Assembly: GCF_009857505.1 (NCBI RefSeq)
Contig: NZ_WWCP01000003.1
Coordinates: 156,169-220,168, forward strand
Reading direction: 5' to 3'
Length of the DNA stretch: 64,000 bases
Source: Duganella lactea
GTDB taxonomy: Bacteria > Pseudomonadota > Gammaproteobacteria > Burkholderiales > Burkholderiaceae_D
Made by a program: the position numbers and the translations under genes. The notes beneath the pieces are model-generated. The model saw nothing but the letters and a program-made list of their open reading frames with translations, ran no database searches and was not told where the DNA came from. Shown here piece after piece: positions 33,725 to 43,222 of the stretch; the stretch's first letter is position 1; the number at the start of each line of letters is the position of its first letter.

Positions 33725-34579
33725 ATGACCAAGCTGGCGCTCTACCTCCGTCTGATCCGCCTCGACAAACCGATCGGCACCGTGCTGCTGCTGTGGCCGA
33801 CGCTGTATGCGCTGTGGATCGCCGCCGACGGCGTGCCGGACTGGCGTCTGCTGCTGATCTTCATTCTTGGCACCTTCCTGATGCGCTCGGCCGGCTGCGC
33901 GATCAACGACTACGCCGACCAGGACATCGACAAGTTCGTCAAACGCACGGCCAACCGTCCCATCACCAGCGGCCGCGTCAGCGGCAAGGAAGCGGTGGCG
34001 ATCGCCGTGGTGCTGACGCTGCTCGCGTTCTGCCTGGTCCTGCCGCTCAACACGCTGACCAGGCAGCTGTCGGTGGTGGCGGCGATCCTGGCCGGCACCT
34101 ATCCCTACTTCAAGCGCTTCTTCGCGATCCCGCAGGCCTATCTGGGGATCGCCTTCGGCTTCGGCATCCCGATGGCGTTCGCCGCCATCCAGAACCAGGT
34201 GCCGCCGGTGGCCTGGCTGCTGCTGCTCGGCAATGTGTTCTGGACCCTGGCCTACGACACCGAATACGCGATGGTCGACCGCGACGACGACCTGAAGATC
34301 GGCATCAAGACCTCGGCCATCACCTTCGGCCGCTACGACGTGGCCATCATCATGTTCTGCTACGCCATGCATCTGGCGATCTTGCTGGTGTGCGGCTGGC
34401 AGATGGGGCTGCGCCGGTGGTTTGTCGCCGGTCTGGCGGTGGCGGCGGGCATGGCCTGCTACCACTACACGCTGATCCGCCACCGCCAGCGTGATCCGTG
34501 CTTCTACGCCTTCCGCCACAACAACTGGCTGGGCGGCGCGGTGTTTGCCGGCGTGGCGCTGGACTACGCGCTGCGTTAA
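33725..34579 (+). CDS. ubiA: 4-hydroxybenzoate octaprenyltransferase
   Basis: A 284-residue UbiA prenyltransferase with about eight helices, attaching the polyprenyl tail in ubiquinone synthesis. The first Asp-rich site is [23 protein letters not shown] and the second is [39 protein letters not shown] at the N-terminus is typical. It follows oxyR on the same strand, and ubiquinone here feeds the respiratory chain that ends in the aa3 oxidase. Confidence 0.95.
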   Translation: MTKLALYLRLIRLDKPIGTVLLLWPTLYALWIAADGVPDWRLLLIFILGTFLMRSAGCAINDYADQDIDKFVKRTANRPITSGRVSGKEAVAIAVVLTLLAFCLVLPLNTLTRQLSVVAAILAGTYPYFKRFFAIPQAYLGIAFGFGIPMAFAAIQNQVPPVAWLLLLGNVFWTLAYDTEYAMVDRDDDLKIGIKTSAITFGRYDVAIIMFCYAMHLAILLVCGWQMGLRRWFVAGLAVAAGMACYHYTLIRHRQRDPCFYAFRHNNWLGGAVFAGVALDYALR

Positions 34580-34664
34580 ATCCACCGGATGCAATTGCGC
34601 GCCCAACAAGCGGCGACTTCGCCGATACTGTCGAATCAACCGACACATCATTGACGAGGTCACC

Positions 34665-35000
34665 ATGAGCCATACCGACATTGCCGACACCCAGGCCGCC
34701 ATCGCCAACACCCGCGACAAGCTGGTCAACGGACTGCGCAGCTCCATCAACGACGCCGAACAATGGCTGGAGGACAGCGCCGACGAGGTCAGCGTCACCG
34801 CCTCCGACGCCCGCGCCCGCTTCGACGACACGCTGCGCACCGCCATCAGCGACCTGCGCAAGCTGGAGGACAGCATCCTGGCCCACAGCCGCGAGGCGGC
34901 CGACAGCGTCGACACCTTTGTGCACGACAATCCGTGGAAAGCCATCACCATTGGCGCCACCGCCGGCCTGCTGCTGGGTGTGCTGATCTCCCGCAAATAG
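34665..35000 (+). CDS. DUF883/ElaB-type membrane-anchored protein
   Basis: A 111-residue protein. A long amphipathic helical region (about 10-85; NTRDKLVNGLRSSINDAEQWL) is followed by the DUF883 C-terminal anchor NPWKAITIGATAGLLLGVL with a basic end. E. coli relatives ElaB and YqjD bind ribosomes at the inner membrane in stationary phase. GAGGTCACC precedes ATG 34665. It is convergent to proC with a 10-base gap. Confidence 0.87.
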   Translation: MSHTDIADTQAAIANTRDKLVNGLRSSINDAEQWLEDSADEVSVTASDARARFDDTLRTAISDLRKLEDSILAHSREAADSVDTFVHDNPWKAITIGATAGLLLGVLISRK

Positions 35001-35010
35001 CAGCTTACGC

Positions 35011-35832
35011 TCAGGCGGCGCCGAGCTGGTCGCCGAGTTCCTGGCCGCGCGCGGCGGCGGCTTTCATGGCGGCGATGATGGCGCCCTGGACGCCGCTGGC
35101 CTCCATGCTGGTCAGCGCCGCGTAAGTGGTGCCGCCCTTGGAGGTGACGCGCTCGCGCAATAGCGACACCGGCTCGTTCGACTGCTGCGCCAGCTCAGCG
35201 GCGCCGGTGAAGGTGGCCAGCGCCAACTGCTTGCCCTGCTCAGCGCTCAGGCCCATTTCCTCGGCCGCGCGCTGCATCGCCTCGATGAAATAAAACACAT
35301 AGGCCGGGCCGCTGCCGGACACCGCCGTCACGGCGTCGATCTTGCGCTCATCGTCCAGCCACACGGTGGGGCCGACGGCGCACAGGATAGCGTCCGCCGT
35401 CTGGCGCTGCGCCGCGCTCACGCCCGGCATCGCCACCATGCCGGTGATGCCCTTGCCGATCAGCGCCGGCGTGTTCGGCATGCAGCGCACGATGGCGCCA
35501 TAGCCGCCCAGCCAGCGCGACAGGTCGGCGCCACGGATGCCGGCGGCGATCGAGACGATCAGTGGCTGCCTGGCAGCGGTGAGGAACGGCAGCAGCTGCG
35601 CCGCCACCTCGCGCATGCTTTGCGGCTTGACCGCCAGCACGATCACATCGGCATCGGCGAGCGCCGCGTCGGCCGCCGCCGCCGTGCTCACGCCATATTG
35701 TTGCTGGAGACGCGCCAGCGCCGCCGCGTTCGGATCGGCCACATGGATGTTGGCCCCGGCCGTCAGTTTGTTGGCCAGCCCCGCGATCAGGGCCGCGGCC
35801 ATATTGCCGCCGCCGATAAATGCAATGTTCAT
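35011..35832 (-). CDS. proC: pyrroline-5-carboxylate reductase
   Basis: A 273-residue enzyme making proline from pyrroline-5-carboxylate with NAD(P)H. The Rossmann motif is IAFIGGGNMAAALIAGL. The C-terminal signature is GSGPAYVFYFIEAM and the helical dimer domain carries TSKGGTTYAAL. It starts two bases after the YggS stop, a common gene pairing. ATG 35832 follows family alignment. Confidence 0.95.
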   Translation of the reverse strand: MNIAFIGGGNMAAALIAGLANKLTAGANIHVADPNAAALARLQQQYGVSTAAAADAALADADVIVLAVKPQSMREVAAQLLPFLTAARQPLIVSIAAGIRGADLSRWLGGYGAIVRCMPNTPALIGKGITGMVAMPGVSAAQRQTADAILCAVGPTVWLDDERKIDAVTAVSGSGPAYVFYFIEAMQRAAEEMGLSAEQGKQLALATFTGAAELAQQSNEPVSLLRERVTSKGGTTYAALTSMEASGVQGAIIAAMKAAAARGQELGDQLGAA

Positions 35833-35834
35833 TG

Positions 35835-36539
35835 TCAAACCTTGTTGTAGTTTCGTGCGCCAAAAATCGCGCTGCCGACGCGCACCATGGTGGCGCCCTC
35901 AAACACCGCTGCCCGCAGGTCGGCCGACATGCCCATCGACAGCGTATCGAGCGCCAAGCCGTCGGCCCGCAATTGCTCATATAAAACGCGCAGGCGGGCA
36001 AAGGCCGCGCGCTGCTGTTCAAACTCGACGGCCGGCTCGGGGATCGCCATCAGGCCGCGCAAGGTCAGTCGCGGCAGCGCGGCGACCTGATGGGCCAACG
36101 CCGCCACCGCGTCCGGCGCGACGCCACTCTTGCTGGCCTCGCCGCTGATATTCACCTGCAGACAAATCTGCAGCGGCGCCATGCCGGCCGGCCGCTGCTC
36201 GGACAGCCGCTGCGCGATCTTCTCGCGCTCGACCGTGTGCACCCAATCGAAATGCTCGGCGATCGGGCGCGTCTTGTTGCTCTGGATCGGGCCGATGAAA
36301 TGCCACGCCAGCGCCGGGGCGCCGGCCTGCCGCACGGCGCGGATCTTGTCCAGCCCCTCCTGCAGATAATTCTCGCCGAAGGCGCGCTGGCCGGCCGCCA
36401 CCGCCGCCAGCACCGCCTCCGGGCCGAAGGTCTTGGACACGGCCAGCAAACGCACGGCATCCGGGGCGCGTCCCGATTCTTGAGTGGCGGCAACAATTGT
36501 GGCGGTGACGGCTTGCAAGTTCTGGCGGATCGGGGACAT
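35835..36539 (-). CDS. YggS-family PLP homeostasis protein
   Basis: A 234-residue alanine racemase-fold protein binding pyridoxal phosphate at the Lys of LLAVSKTFG. Other marks are GENYLQEGLDKI, WHFIGPIQSNKTR and GLDTLSMGMSADLRAAVFEGATMVRVGSAIFG. It balances vitamin B6 and amino-acid pools. ATG 36539 (MSPIRQNL) aligns with E. coli YggS; ATG 36545 two codons upstream is also possible. It is divergent from pilT and coupled to proC. Confidence 0.93.
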   Translation of the reverse strand: MSPIRQNLQAVTATIVAATQESGRAPDAVRLLAVSKTFGPEAVLAAVAAGQRAFGENYLQEGLDKIRAVRQAGAPALAWHFIGPIQSNKTRPIAEHFDWVHTVEREKIAQRLSEQRPAGMAPLQICLQVNISGEASKSGVAPDAVAALAHQVAALPRLTLRGLMAIPEPAVEFEQQRAAFARLRVLYEQLRADGLALDTLSMGMSADLRAAVFEGATMVRVGSAIFGARNYNKV

Positions 36540-36598
36540 AATCATCGAGTAAGGTCGTTATCACAGACCACCTAGGGCGGTGGGCACAGGGATTATAA

Positions 36599-37642
36599 AT
36601 GGACATCTCAGAATTACTCGCATTCTCGGTCAAGAGCCAGGCGTCGGACCTGCACCTGTCGGCCGGCCTGCCGCCGATGATACGGGTGCATGGCGACGTG
36701 CGGCGCATCAATCTGCCGCCGCTGGCGCACAAGGATGTGCACGGCATGATCTATGACATCATGAACGACAGCCAGCGCAAGCTCTACGAGGAAATGCTGG
36801 AGATCGACTTCTCGTTCGCCATTCCCGGCCTGGCGCGTTTCCGGGTCAACGCCTACAACCAGGAGCGCGGCGCCTCGGCGGTGCTGCGGACGATTCCATC
36901 GACCATCCTCAGCCTGGAAGACCTGAAGGCGCCGAAGATCTTCGCCGAATTCGCGCTGAAGCCACGCGGGCTGGTGCTGGTGACCGGGCCGACCGGCTCG
37001 GGCAAATCGACAACGCTGGCGGCGATGGTCAACCACCTCAACGAAAACGAATACGGCCACATCCTGACCATCGAGGACCCGATTGAGTTCGTCCACGAAT
37101 CCAAGAAATGCCTGATCAACCAGCGCGAAGTGGGACCGCACACGCTGTCGTTCAACAACGCGCTGCGTTCGGCGCTGCGCGAAGATCCGGATTGCATCCT
37201 GGTCGGCGAGCTGCGCGACCTGGAAACCATCCGTCTGGCCCTGTCGGCGGCCGAGACCGGCCACCTGGTGTTCGGCACGCTGCACACCTCGTCGGCGGCG
37301 AAAACCATCGACCGCATCGTCGACGTGTTCCCGGCCGATGAAAAGGAAATGGTGCGGGCGATGCTGTCCGAATCGCTGCAGGCGGTGATCTCGCAAACGC
37401 TGCTGAAAACCAAGGACGGCATGGGCCGCGTGGCGGCGCACGAAATCATGGTGGCGACGCCGGCGATCCGCAACCTGATCCGCGAAGCGAAGGTGGCGCA
37501 GATGTACTCGGCGATCCAGACCGGCAGCAGCGTCGGCATGCAGACGCTGGACCAGAACCTGACCGACCTGGTCCGCCGCAACCTCATCAGCGGCAGCGTC
37601 GCCCGCGCCGCCGCCAAATCACCGGACAACTTCCCCGGCTAA
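36599..37642 (+). CDS. pilT: type IV pilus retraction ATPase PilT
   Basis: A 347-residue secretion-type ATPase that powers pilus retraction and twitching. The Walker A motif GPTGSGKSTT is at about 130-139, the Asp box at TIEDPIEFVH, and the Walker B-type GELRDLETI near 203-211. The histidine box is ETGHLVFGTLHTSSA. AGGGAT precedes ATG 36599. pilU follows 100 bases later, and the gap holds a perfect palindrome. Confidence 0.96.
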   Translation: MDISELLAFSVKSQASDLHLSAGLPPMIRVHGDVRRINLPPLAHKDVHGMIYDIMNDSQRKLYEEMLEIDFSFAIPGLARFRVNAYNQERGASAVLRTIPSTILSLEDLKAPKIFAEFALKPRGLVLVTGPTGSGKSTTLAAMVNHLNENEYGHILTIEDPIEFVHESKKCLINQREVGPHTLSFNNALRSALREDPDCILVGELRDLETIRLALSAAETGHLVFGTLHTSSAAKTIDRIVDVFPADEKEMVRAMLSESLQAVISQTLLKTKDGMGRVAAHEIMVATPAIRNLIREAKVAQMYSAIQTGSSVGMQTLDQNLTDLVRRNLISGSVARAAAKSPDNFPG

Positions 37643-37647
37643 AAACC

Positions 37648-37726
37648 CGGTGTCAGGTCTGACATTCGCACACGGGCTCAACTGCGGAGCAGTTGAGCCC
37701 GTGTGCGAATGTCAGACCTGACACCG
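37648..37726. repeat. 79-bp perfect inverted repeat between pilT and pilU
   Basis: Two 38-base arms (37648-37685 and 37689-37726) are exactly complementary around a three-base centre (GGA). Each arm also contains an internal near-palindrome, TGTCAGGTCTGACA. As RNA it would form a very stable hairpin separating pilT from pilU. A solitary arm lies at 31791-31823, so this is a member of a dispersed repeat family. No transposase is nearby. Confidence 0.9.
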
Positions 37727-37742
37727 TACTTAAGGACTCACG

Positions 37743-38879
37743 ATGGAACGCGATCAGGCTTCTAAATTCATGTTCGACCTGCTGCGCCTGATGCTGGCCA
37801 GGCAGGGCTCGGACTTGTTCATCACCGCCGGCTTCCCGCCGGCGATCAAGATCGATGGCAAGCTGACGCCGGTGTCGTCGCAGGTGCTGACCGCGTCCCA
37901 TACGCTCGATCTGGCGCGCGCCATCATGAGCGACAAGCAGGCCGCCGGCTTCGAGCAGACCAAGGAGGCCAACTTCGCCATCAGCCCCGGCGATATCGGC
38001 CGCTTCCGCGTGTCGGCGTTTGTGCAGATGAGCTCGGTCGGCATGGTGGTGCGCACCATCACCTCGGAGATCCCGAAACTGGCGGACCTCGGCCTGCCGG
38101 CGGTGCTCAAGGACGTGGTGATGGCCAAGCGCGGCCTGGTGATCATGGTCGGCGCCACCGGCTCCGGCAAGTCGACCACGCTGGCGGCCATGGTCGGCCA
38201 CCGCAACGAGCACAGCTACGGCCACATCATCACCATCGAGGACCCGGTCGAGTATGTCCACCCGCACCACAACTGCATCGTCACCCAGCGCGAGGTCGGC
38301 GTCGACACCGACGACTGGGAGACCGCGCTGAAGAACACGCTGCGCCAGGCGCCGGATGTGATCCAGATCGGCGAGATCCGCGACCGCGCCACCATGGACC
38401 ACGCGATCGCCTTCGCCGAGACCGGCCACCTGTGCCTGGCCACGCTGCACGCCAACAGCGCCAACCAGGCGCTCGATCGCATCATCAACTTCTTCCCCGA
38501 GGAGCGCCGCCAGCAGTTGCTGATGGACCTGTCACTGAACCTCAAGGGCATGATTTCGCAGCGGCTGATTCCGAAGAAGGACGACAAGGGCCGCGTGGTC
38601 GCCATCGAAATTCTGCTGAACTCGCCGCTGATCTCCGACCTGATCTTCAAGGGCCAGGTGCACGAGATCAAGGAGCTGATGAAGAAATCTCGCGAGCTGG
38701 GCATGCAGACCTTCGACCAGTCGCTGTTCGACCTGCACGAGGCCGACCTGATTACCTACGAGGACGCGCTGCGCAACGCCGACTCGGTCAACGACCTGCG
38801 CCTGGCCATCAAGCTGGAGGGCAAAGCCGCGCAGCAGCGCGACCTGGCCGCCGGCACCACACATTTGGGACTGATCTGA
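37743..38879 (+). CDS. pilU: PilT-like retraction ATPase PilU
   Basis: A 378-residue paralogue of PilT that supports force generation during pilus retraction. Walker A is GATGSGKSTT, the Asp box is TIEDPVEYVHPHHN, and Walker B is VIQIGEIRDRATMD. The histidine box reads ETGHLCLATLHANSA. The long C-terminal tail (NDLRLAIKLEGKAAQQRD) is typical of PilU. AAGGAC precedes ATG 37743. The glutathione peroxidase gene overlaps its stop in TGATG. Confidence 0.94.
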   Translation: MERDQASKFMFDLLRLMLARQGSDLFITAGFPPAIKIDGKLTPVSSQVLTASHTLDLARAIMSDKQAAGFEQTKEANFAISPGDIGRFRVSAFVQMSSVGMVVRTITSEIPKLADLGLPAVLKDVVMAKRGLVIMVGATGSGKSTTLAAMVGHRNEHSYGHIITIEDPVEYVHPHHNCIVTQREVGVDTDDWETALKNTLRQAPDVIQIGEIRDRATMDHAIAFAETGHLCLATLHANSANQALDRIINFFPEERRQQLLMDLSLNLKGMISQRLIPKKDDKGRVVAIEILLNSPLISDLIFKGQVHEIKELMKKSRELGMQTFDQSLFDLHEADLITYEDALRNADSVNDLRLAIKLEGKAAQQRDLAAGTTHLGLI

Positions 38880-39364
38880 TGAACACTATTTTCGATATCG
38901 CCGCCGACCGCCTCGACGGCCAACCGGTCAGCCTGGCCCGGTACAGGGGCAAGGTGCTGCTGATCGTCAACACCGCCAGCAAGTGCGGCTTCACGCCGCA
39001 GTACCAGGGGCTGGAGGCGGTCTACCAGCAGTTCCGCGAGCGCGGCGTGGAGGTGCTGGGCTTCCCCTGCAACCAGTTCGGCGCGCAGGAGCCGGGCGAC
39101 GCCGGCGAGATCGGCGCCTTCTGCGAAAAGAACTACGGCGTCAGCTTCCCGCTGTTCGCCAAGATCGACGTCAATGGCGAGCATGCCCATCCGTTGTTCC
39201 AGAAACTCAAGCGGGACGCGCCGGGCATCCTCGGCACCGAGCGCATCAAATGGAACTTCACCAAGTTCCTGATCCGCAAGAACGGCACCGTCTACAACCG
39301 CTACGCCCCTGCGACCAAGCCGGAGGCGCTGATCGCCGATATCGAAAAGCTATTGGCTGAGTGA
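38879..39364 (+). CDS. glutathione peroxidase (Cys type)
   Basis: A 161-residue thiol peroxidase of the GPx family. The peroxidatic Cys replaces selenocysteine in NTASKCGFTPQYQGLE, with Gln in FPCNQFGAQEPG and Trp in KWNFTKFLI completing the catalytic set. Bacterial Cys-GPx often use thioredoxin. It begins inside the pilU stop codon and is probably co-transcribed with it. Confidence 0.94.
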   Translation: MNTIFDIAADRLDGQPVSLARYRGKVLLIVNTASKCGFTPQYQGLEAVYQQFRERGVEVLGFPCNQFGAQEPGDAGEIGAFCEKNYGVSFPLFAKIDVNGEHAHPLFQKLKRDAPGILGTERIKWNFTKFLIRKNGTVYNRYAPATKPEALIADIEKLLAE

Positions 39365-39484
39365 TTTCGGCAACAGAATGTCCAGCACAAAGGTTAAATA
39401 GCGTAAACGCTTTTTAAAAAACATGCCTTCGGTTAACTTTTCGGTAATAATGGCCTTCAGCCATTGCTAATCGAATCCGTCGCT

Positions 39485-42004
39485 ATGTCCTTAATGGGAA
39501 AAATCCTGTCGCCCTGGCTGCGCATGGGAACATACTCCAGGTTGTTTGTGCCCGTGTTCCTGATCATCGCGATGGTGGTGAGCGTGCGCTACCATCTGAT
39601 GCTGGAGGCCGAGACCGCCTGCGCCAACGCCCGCTATCAACACGATGCCGGCGAACTGGCCGCGCATTTGCGCAAGACGCTGACGCCGCTGCTGGCGGCG
39701 CCGGACCGCGCCAGCCTGAACGCCGCCCTGGCCGGCGCGCTGCTGCTCAACGCCGACCTGATCGCCGCCCGGCTCGACTACGGCGGCGACCATCTCGAAG
39801 CGCTGCGCGACCGGCCCGCCGGGCAGCAGTACCCGGCGTGGTTCCCGCAAATCGCGCCGCTCGCCGTCATCCAGCGCACCGTCGACCTCAACCACGCCAG
39901 GCTGGCCTTGCGCTTCGAGCCGGTGCAGCCGCTCAACGGCGTGTGGCGCAACGTGCGTCAGCAGGCGTTGATCTCGGCGGTCAACGTCGGCATTATCTAC
40001 CTCATGCTGGGCTGGCTGATCTTCGCCAACCAGCGCATGCTGCGCCGCGTGACCGACGCCACCAACCGCTTTCAACGCGGCGAGCACGCCGTGCGCCTGC
40101 CGGTCGGCGGCACGCTGGAGGCGCGCGTGCTGGCCACCACCTTCAACCACATGGCGCAGCGGGTGCAGGCGCTGGTGCATAAGCTGCAGCAAAGCCAGAA
40201 CGATCTGAGCGCGCAGCTGACGCGCACCCTGCTCGCCCAACAGCAACTGCAGGTGGAGAAGGACCGCATCGAGGTGACGCTGGCATCCATCGGCGACGCC
40301 GTCATCACCAGCGATTTGCATGGCAAGATCGACACCATCAACGACGTGGCGCAGCAGCTGACCGGCTGGCCCGAGGAGCGCGCGCGCGGCATGGAGCTGC
40401 ATCAGGTGTTTGTGCTGGCGAATAACTTCGGCCAGCACGCGCTCTTGAAGGCGATGAAGCAGATTTATGCCGGCGGCGAAGCGGTCAAGGCCGGCAACCA
40501 GAGCCTGCGCAACAGCCTGGGCCAGACCTGCACCGTGGAGTACACCGCCAACGCCATCCGCACGCCGGGGGGCAAGGTGCAAGGCGCGGTGCTGGTGTTC
40601 CGCGACCTGACCGAACGCCGCCAGCTGATGCAGCAGATTTCGTGGCAGAGCAACCACGATATTCTCACCGGCCTGCCCAACCGCGCCGCGCTGGCCCAGC
40701 GTTTCGAGCAGGAGGTGGAACGCGCGCGGCAGCACGGCCATCTGCTGGCCGTGTGCCTGTTCGACCTTGACCACTTCCAGCATGTGAACCAGACCCTGGG
40801 CCAGGCGGTGGGCGACGAGATCCTCAAGCAGGCCGCCAGCCGTCTGCACGACTTCGCCGGCCAGCGTCACTACGTGGCGCGCCTGGGCGGCGACGAATTC
40901 GTGCTGCTGCTGCCGGAGCTGAACGACCGCGCCGCCATCGAGTACGCGATGGGCCGGCTGATGGCCGCGCTGGCGCGCGACTACCTCTGCGACGGCAAGG
41001 CGGTGAGCATGTCGGCCAGCGTCGGCATCGCCGTCTACACCGGCAACGACATCAGCGCCGACAGCCTGCTGCGCCACGCCGATCAGGCGCTGTACCAGGC
41101 CAAGATCACCGGCCGCAATCGCCATCATTTCTTTGACGCCGACCTGGATGAACAGGTGCGCACGCACCACAACCGCCGCACCGAGGTGCGCAACGCGGTG
41201 CGCGGCAATGAGCTGCTGCTGTACTATCAGCCCAAGCTGGATATGCGCAAGGGCCGCATCGTCGGCATGGAGGCGCTGCTGCGCTGGAACCATCCGACGC
41301 GCGGCGTGGTCGGGCCGATGGAGTTCCTGCCCATCGTCGAGCACACCGACGTCATTATCGATATCGGCGAATGGGTGCTGCGCGAGGCGCTGCGGCAGTT
41401 GCAGTCGTGGCGCGCCTTCGACGTTGACTGGGTGATCAGCGTGAACATCGCGGCGCGCCATTTCCAGCGTCACGATTTCGTCGAGCGGCTCACCGCGATC
41501 CTGGCCGAGTTCCCCGACGTGCCGCCGCACAGGCTGGAGCTGGAGATACTGGAGTCGTCGGCGCTGAGCGACATCGCCCACGTGCGCGGCATCATGCTCA
41601 ATTGCCAGGCGCTGGGCATCAGTTTTGCGCTGGACGATTTCGGCACCGGCTATTCGTCGATGTCCTACCTCAAGCGCTTGCCGGCGGACGTGCTGAAGAT
41701 CGACCAGAGCTTCGTGCGCAACATGCTGGTGGACCGCGACGACCTGCACCTGGTCAGCGCGGTGATCGGCCTGGCGCGCTCGTTCGGCCGCGGCGTGATC
41801 GCCGAGGGCGTGGAAACCATCGAGCATGGCGCGATGCTGATGCGCCTCGGTTGCGATCTGGTGCAGGGCTATGGCATCGCGCGGCCGATGCCGGCGCATG
41901 ATGTACTGGCGTGGGTGGAGGGCTTTGTCACGGCGCCGGTATGGCAGGCCGCCGCCGCCCTGCCACCGATCGTCAGCCTGCACAACGAGCTGGCGTCAGT
42001 GTAG
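39485..42004 (+). CDS. membrane GGDEF/EAL cyclic-di-GMP protein
   Basis: An 839-residue signalling protein. Two helices (about 18-36 and 162-182) flank a periplasmic sensor domain. They are followed by HAMP (to about 240), a PAS domain (about 255-375), a GGDEF cyclase domain with LGGDEF at 467-472 and an EAL phosphodiesterase domain with MEALLRW at 595-601. Both active-site motifs are intact (also DDFGTGYSSMSYLKRLP). No RxxD inhibitory site sits before GGDEF. ATG 39485 lacks a strong ribosome-binding site; ATG 39494 is an alternative. It may tune the nearby type IV pili, which is inference. Its 3-prime end overlaps glcF by nine bases. Confidence 0.92.
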   Translation: MSLMGKILSPWLRMGTYSRLFVPVFLIIAMVVSVRYHLMLEAETACANARYQHDAGELAAHLRKTLTPLLAAPDRASLNAALAGALLLNADLIAARLDYGGDHLEALRDRPAGQQYPAWFPQIAPLAVIQRTVDLNHARLALRFEPVQPLNGVWRNVRQQALISAVNVGIIYLMLGWLIFANQRMLRRVTDATNRFQRGEHAVRLPVGGTLEARVLATTFNHMAQRVQALVHKLQQSQNDLSAQLTRTLLAQQQLQVEKDRIEVTLASIGDAVITSDLHGKIDTINDVAQQLTGWPEERARGMELHQVFVLANNFGQHALLKAMKQIYAGGEAVKAGNQSLRNSLGQTCTVEYTANAIRTPGGKVQGAVLVFRDLTERRQLMQQISWQSNHDILTGLPNRAALAQRFEQEVERARQHGHLLAVCLFDLDHFQHVNQTLGQAVGDEILKQAASRLHDFAGQRHYVARLGGDEFVLLLPELNDRAAIEYAMGRLMAALARDYLCDGKAVSMSASVGIAVYTGNDISADSLLRHADQALYQAKITGRNRHHFFDADLDEQVRTHHNRRTEVRNAVRGNELLLYYQPKLDMRKGRIVGMEALLRWNHPTRGVVGPMEFLPIVEHTDVIIDIGEWVLREALRQLQSWRAFDVDWVISVNIAARHFQRHDFVERLTAILAEFPDVPPHRLELEILESSALSDIAHVRGIMLNCQALGISFALDDFGTGYSSMSYLKRLPADVLKIDQSFVRNMLVDRDDLHLVSAVIGLARSFGRGVIAEGVETIEHGAMLMRLGCDLVQGYGIARPMPAHDVLAWVEGFVTAPVWQAAAALPPIVSLHNELASV

Positions 42005-43222
42005 CGCGCGGTCGATCAGTTCTATCCAGTGCAGCACCGGTGTGTCGGTTCCCGACTGCAGATGCGCGGTGCAGCCGACGTTGGCCGAGACGATGGTCGC
42101 CGCGCCGGTGTCGCGCAGGTTTTCCAGCTTGCGGTCGCGCAGTTGCAGCGACAGCTCCGGTTGCAGCAGCGAGTAGCTGCCGGCCGAGCCGCAACACAGA
42201 TGGCTGTCGGCGCACAGCACCACGTCGATGCCGGCGGCGCGCAGCACGCCTTCGACTTTGCCGCGAATCTGCTGGCCGTGTTGCAGCGTGCATGGCGGGT
42301 GATATGCCACCCGCCCTTCCACGGCGGGCCGCGCGCGCTCCGCCAACGTCTGCTCGAACTGCGGCATGATTTCACTGAGGTCGCGCGTCAGCGCCGCGAT
42401 CCGCTCCGCCTTGGCGGCGTAGGCCGGATCGCGCGCCAGCAGATGGCCGTACTCCTTCACCGTCGCGCCGCAGCCCGAGGCGGTCATGACGATCGCCTCC
42501 ACCTCGCCGCTCTCCACGTAGGACCACCACGCGTCGATGTTGCGGCGCATGTCGTCCAGTGCCGCCTCCTGCTGGTTCATATGATGCCGCAGCGCGCCGC
42601 AGCAGCCGGCCCTGGGCGCGACGATCAGCTGCACGCCCAGCGCGTCGAGCACACGTGCGGTGGCGGCGTTGATGTTGGGCGCCATGGCCGGCTGCGCGCA
42701 ACCTTCCAGCGCCAGCATCTTGCGCGCATGCGCGCGCGCGGGCCAGGCGCCGGCGTTCTGCCGGCGCGGGATCTTGTCCTGCAACGCGGGCGACAGCAGC
42801 GGCCGGAAAATCTGCCCGACGCGCAGCGCGGCGGCGAACACCGTCTTGCGCGTCAGCCCCTCGATCAGCAGCTTGCGCTTGACGCGCTCCGCCAGCGGCC
42901 GCGCCACGCGCTGCTCCACCACCTTGCGGCCGATATCGGCCAGCCGTGCATAGCGCACGCCGGACGGGCAAGTGGTCTCGCAGTTGCGACAGGTCAGGCA
43001 GCGGTCCAGATGCAGCTGCGTGCTGGCCGAGACCGCCGAGCCTTCCAGCACCTGTTTGATCAGATAGATGCGGCCGCGCGGGCCATCCAGTTCGTCGCCC
43101 AGCAGCTGATAGGTCGGACAGGTGGCCGTGCAAAAGCCGCAATGCACGCAGGCGCGCAGGATCGCCTCAGCCTCCTCGCCTTCGGGCGTGTGCTTGATGA
43201 AATCGGCCAGATTAGTTTGCAT
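41996..43222 (-). CDS. glcF: glycolate oxidase iron-sulfur subunit
   Basis: A 408-residue protein with two 4Fe-4S cluster motifs, CVHCGFCTATCP near residue 25 and CLTCRNCETTCP near residue 75. They are followed by two CCG-type heterodisulfide-reductase domains (PRAGCCGALRHHMN, HLCCGSAGSYSLL). It passes electrons from the FAD subunits to the quinone pool. It overlaps glcE by 11 bases and is the third gene of glcDEF. Confidence 0.95.
   Translation of the reverse strand: MQTNLADFIKHTPEGEEAEAILRACVHCGFCTATCPTYQLLGDELDGPRGRIYLIKQVLEGSAVSASTQLHLDRCLTCRNCETTCPSGVRYARLADIGRKVVEQRVARPLAERVKRKLLIEGLTRKTVFAAALRVGQIFRPLLSPALQDKIPRRQNAGAWPARAHARKMLALEGCAQPAMAPNINAATARVLDALGVQLIVAPRAGCCGALRHHMNQQEAALDDMRRNIDAWWSYVESGEVEAIVMTASGCGATVKEYGHLLARDPAYAAKAERIAALTRDLSEIMPQFEQTLAERARPAVEGRVAYHPPCTLQHGQQIRGKVEGVLRAAGIDVVLCADSHLCCGSAGSYSLLQPELSLQLRDRKLENLRDTGAATIVSANVGCTAHLQSGTDTPVLHWIELIDRALH

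Noticed and set aside
36593..36599. TATAAAT directly before the pilT start as a -10 box
   Set aside because: Transcription would begin inside the coding sequence; it overlaps a usable ribosome-binding site instead.
39491..41983. 830-codon minus-strand frame inside the GGDEF/EAL gene
   Set aside because: Low-complexity His/Gln/Arg-rich translation typical of antisense frames; the plus strand has intact catalytic motifs.
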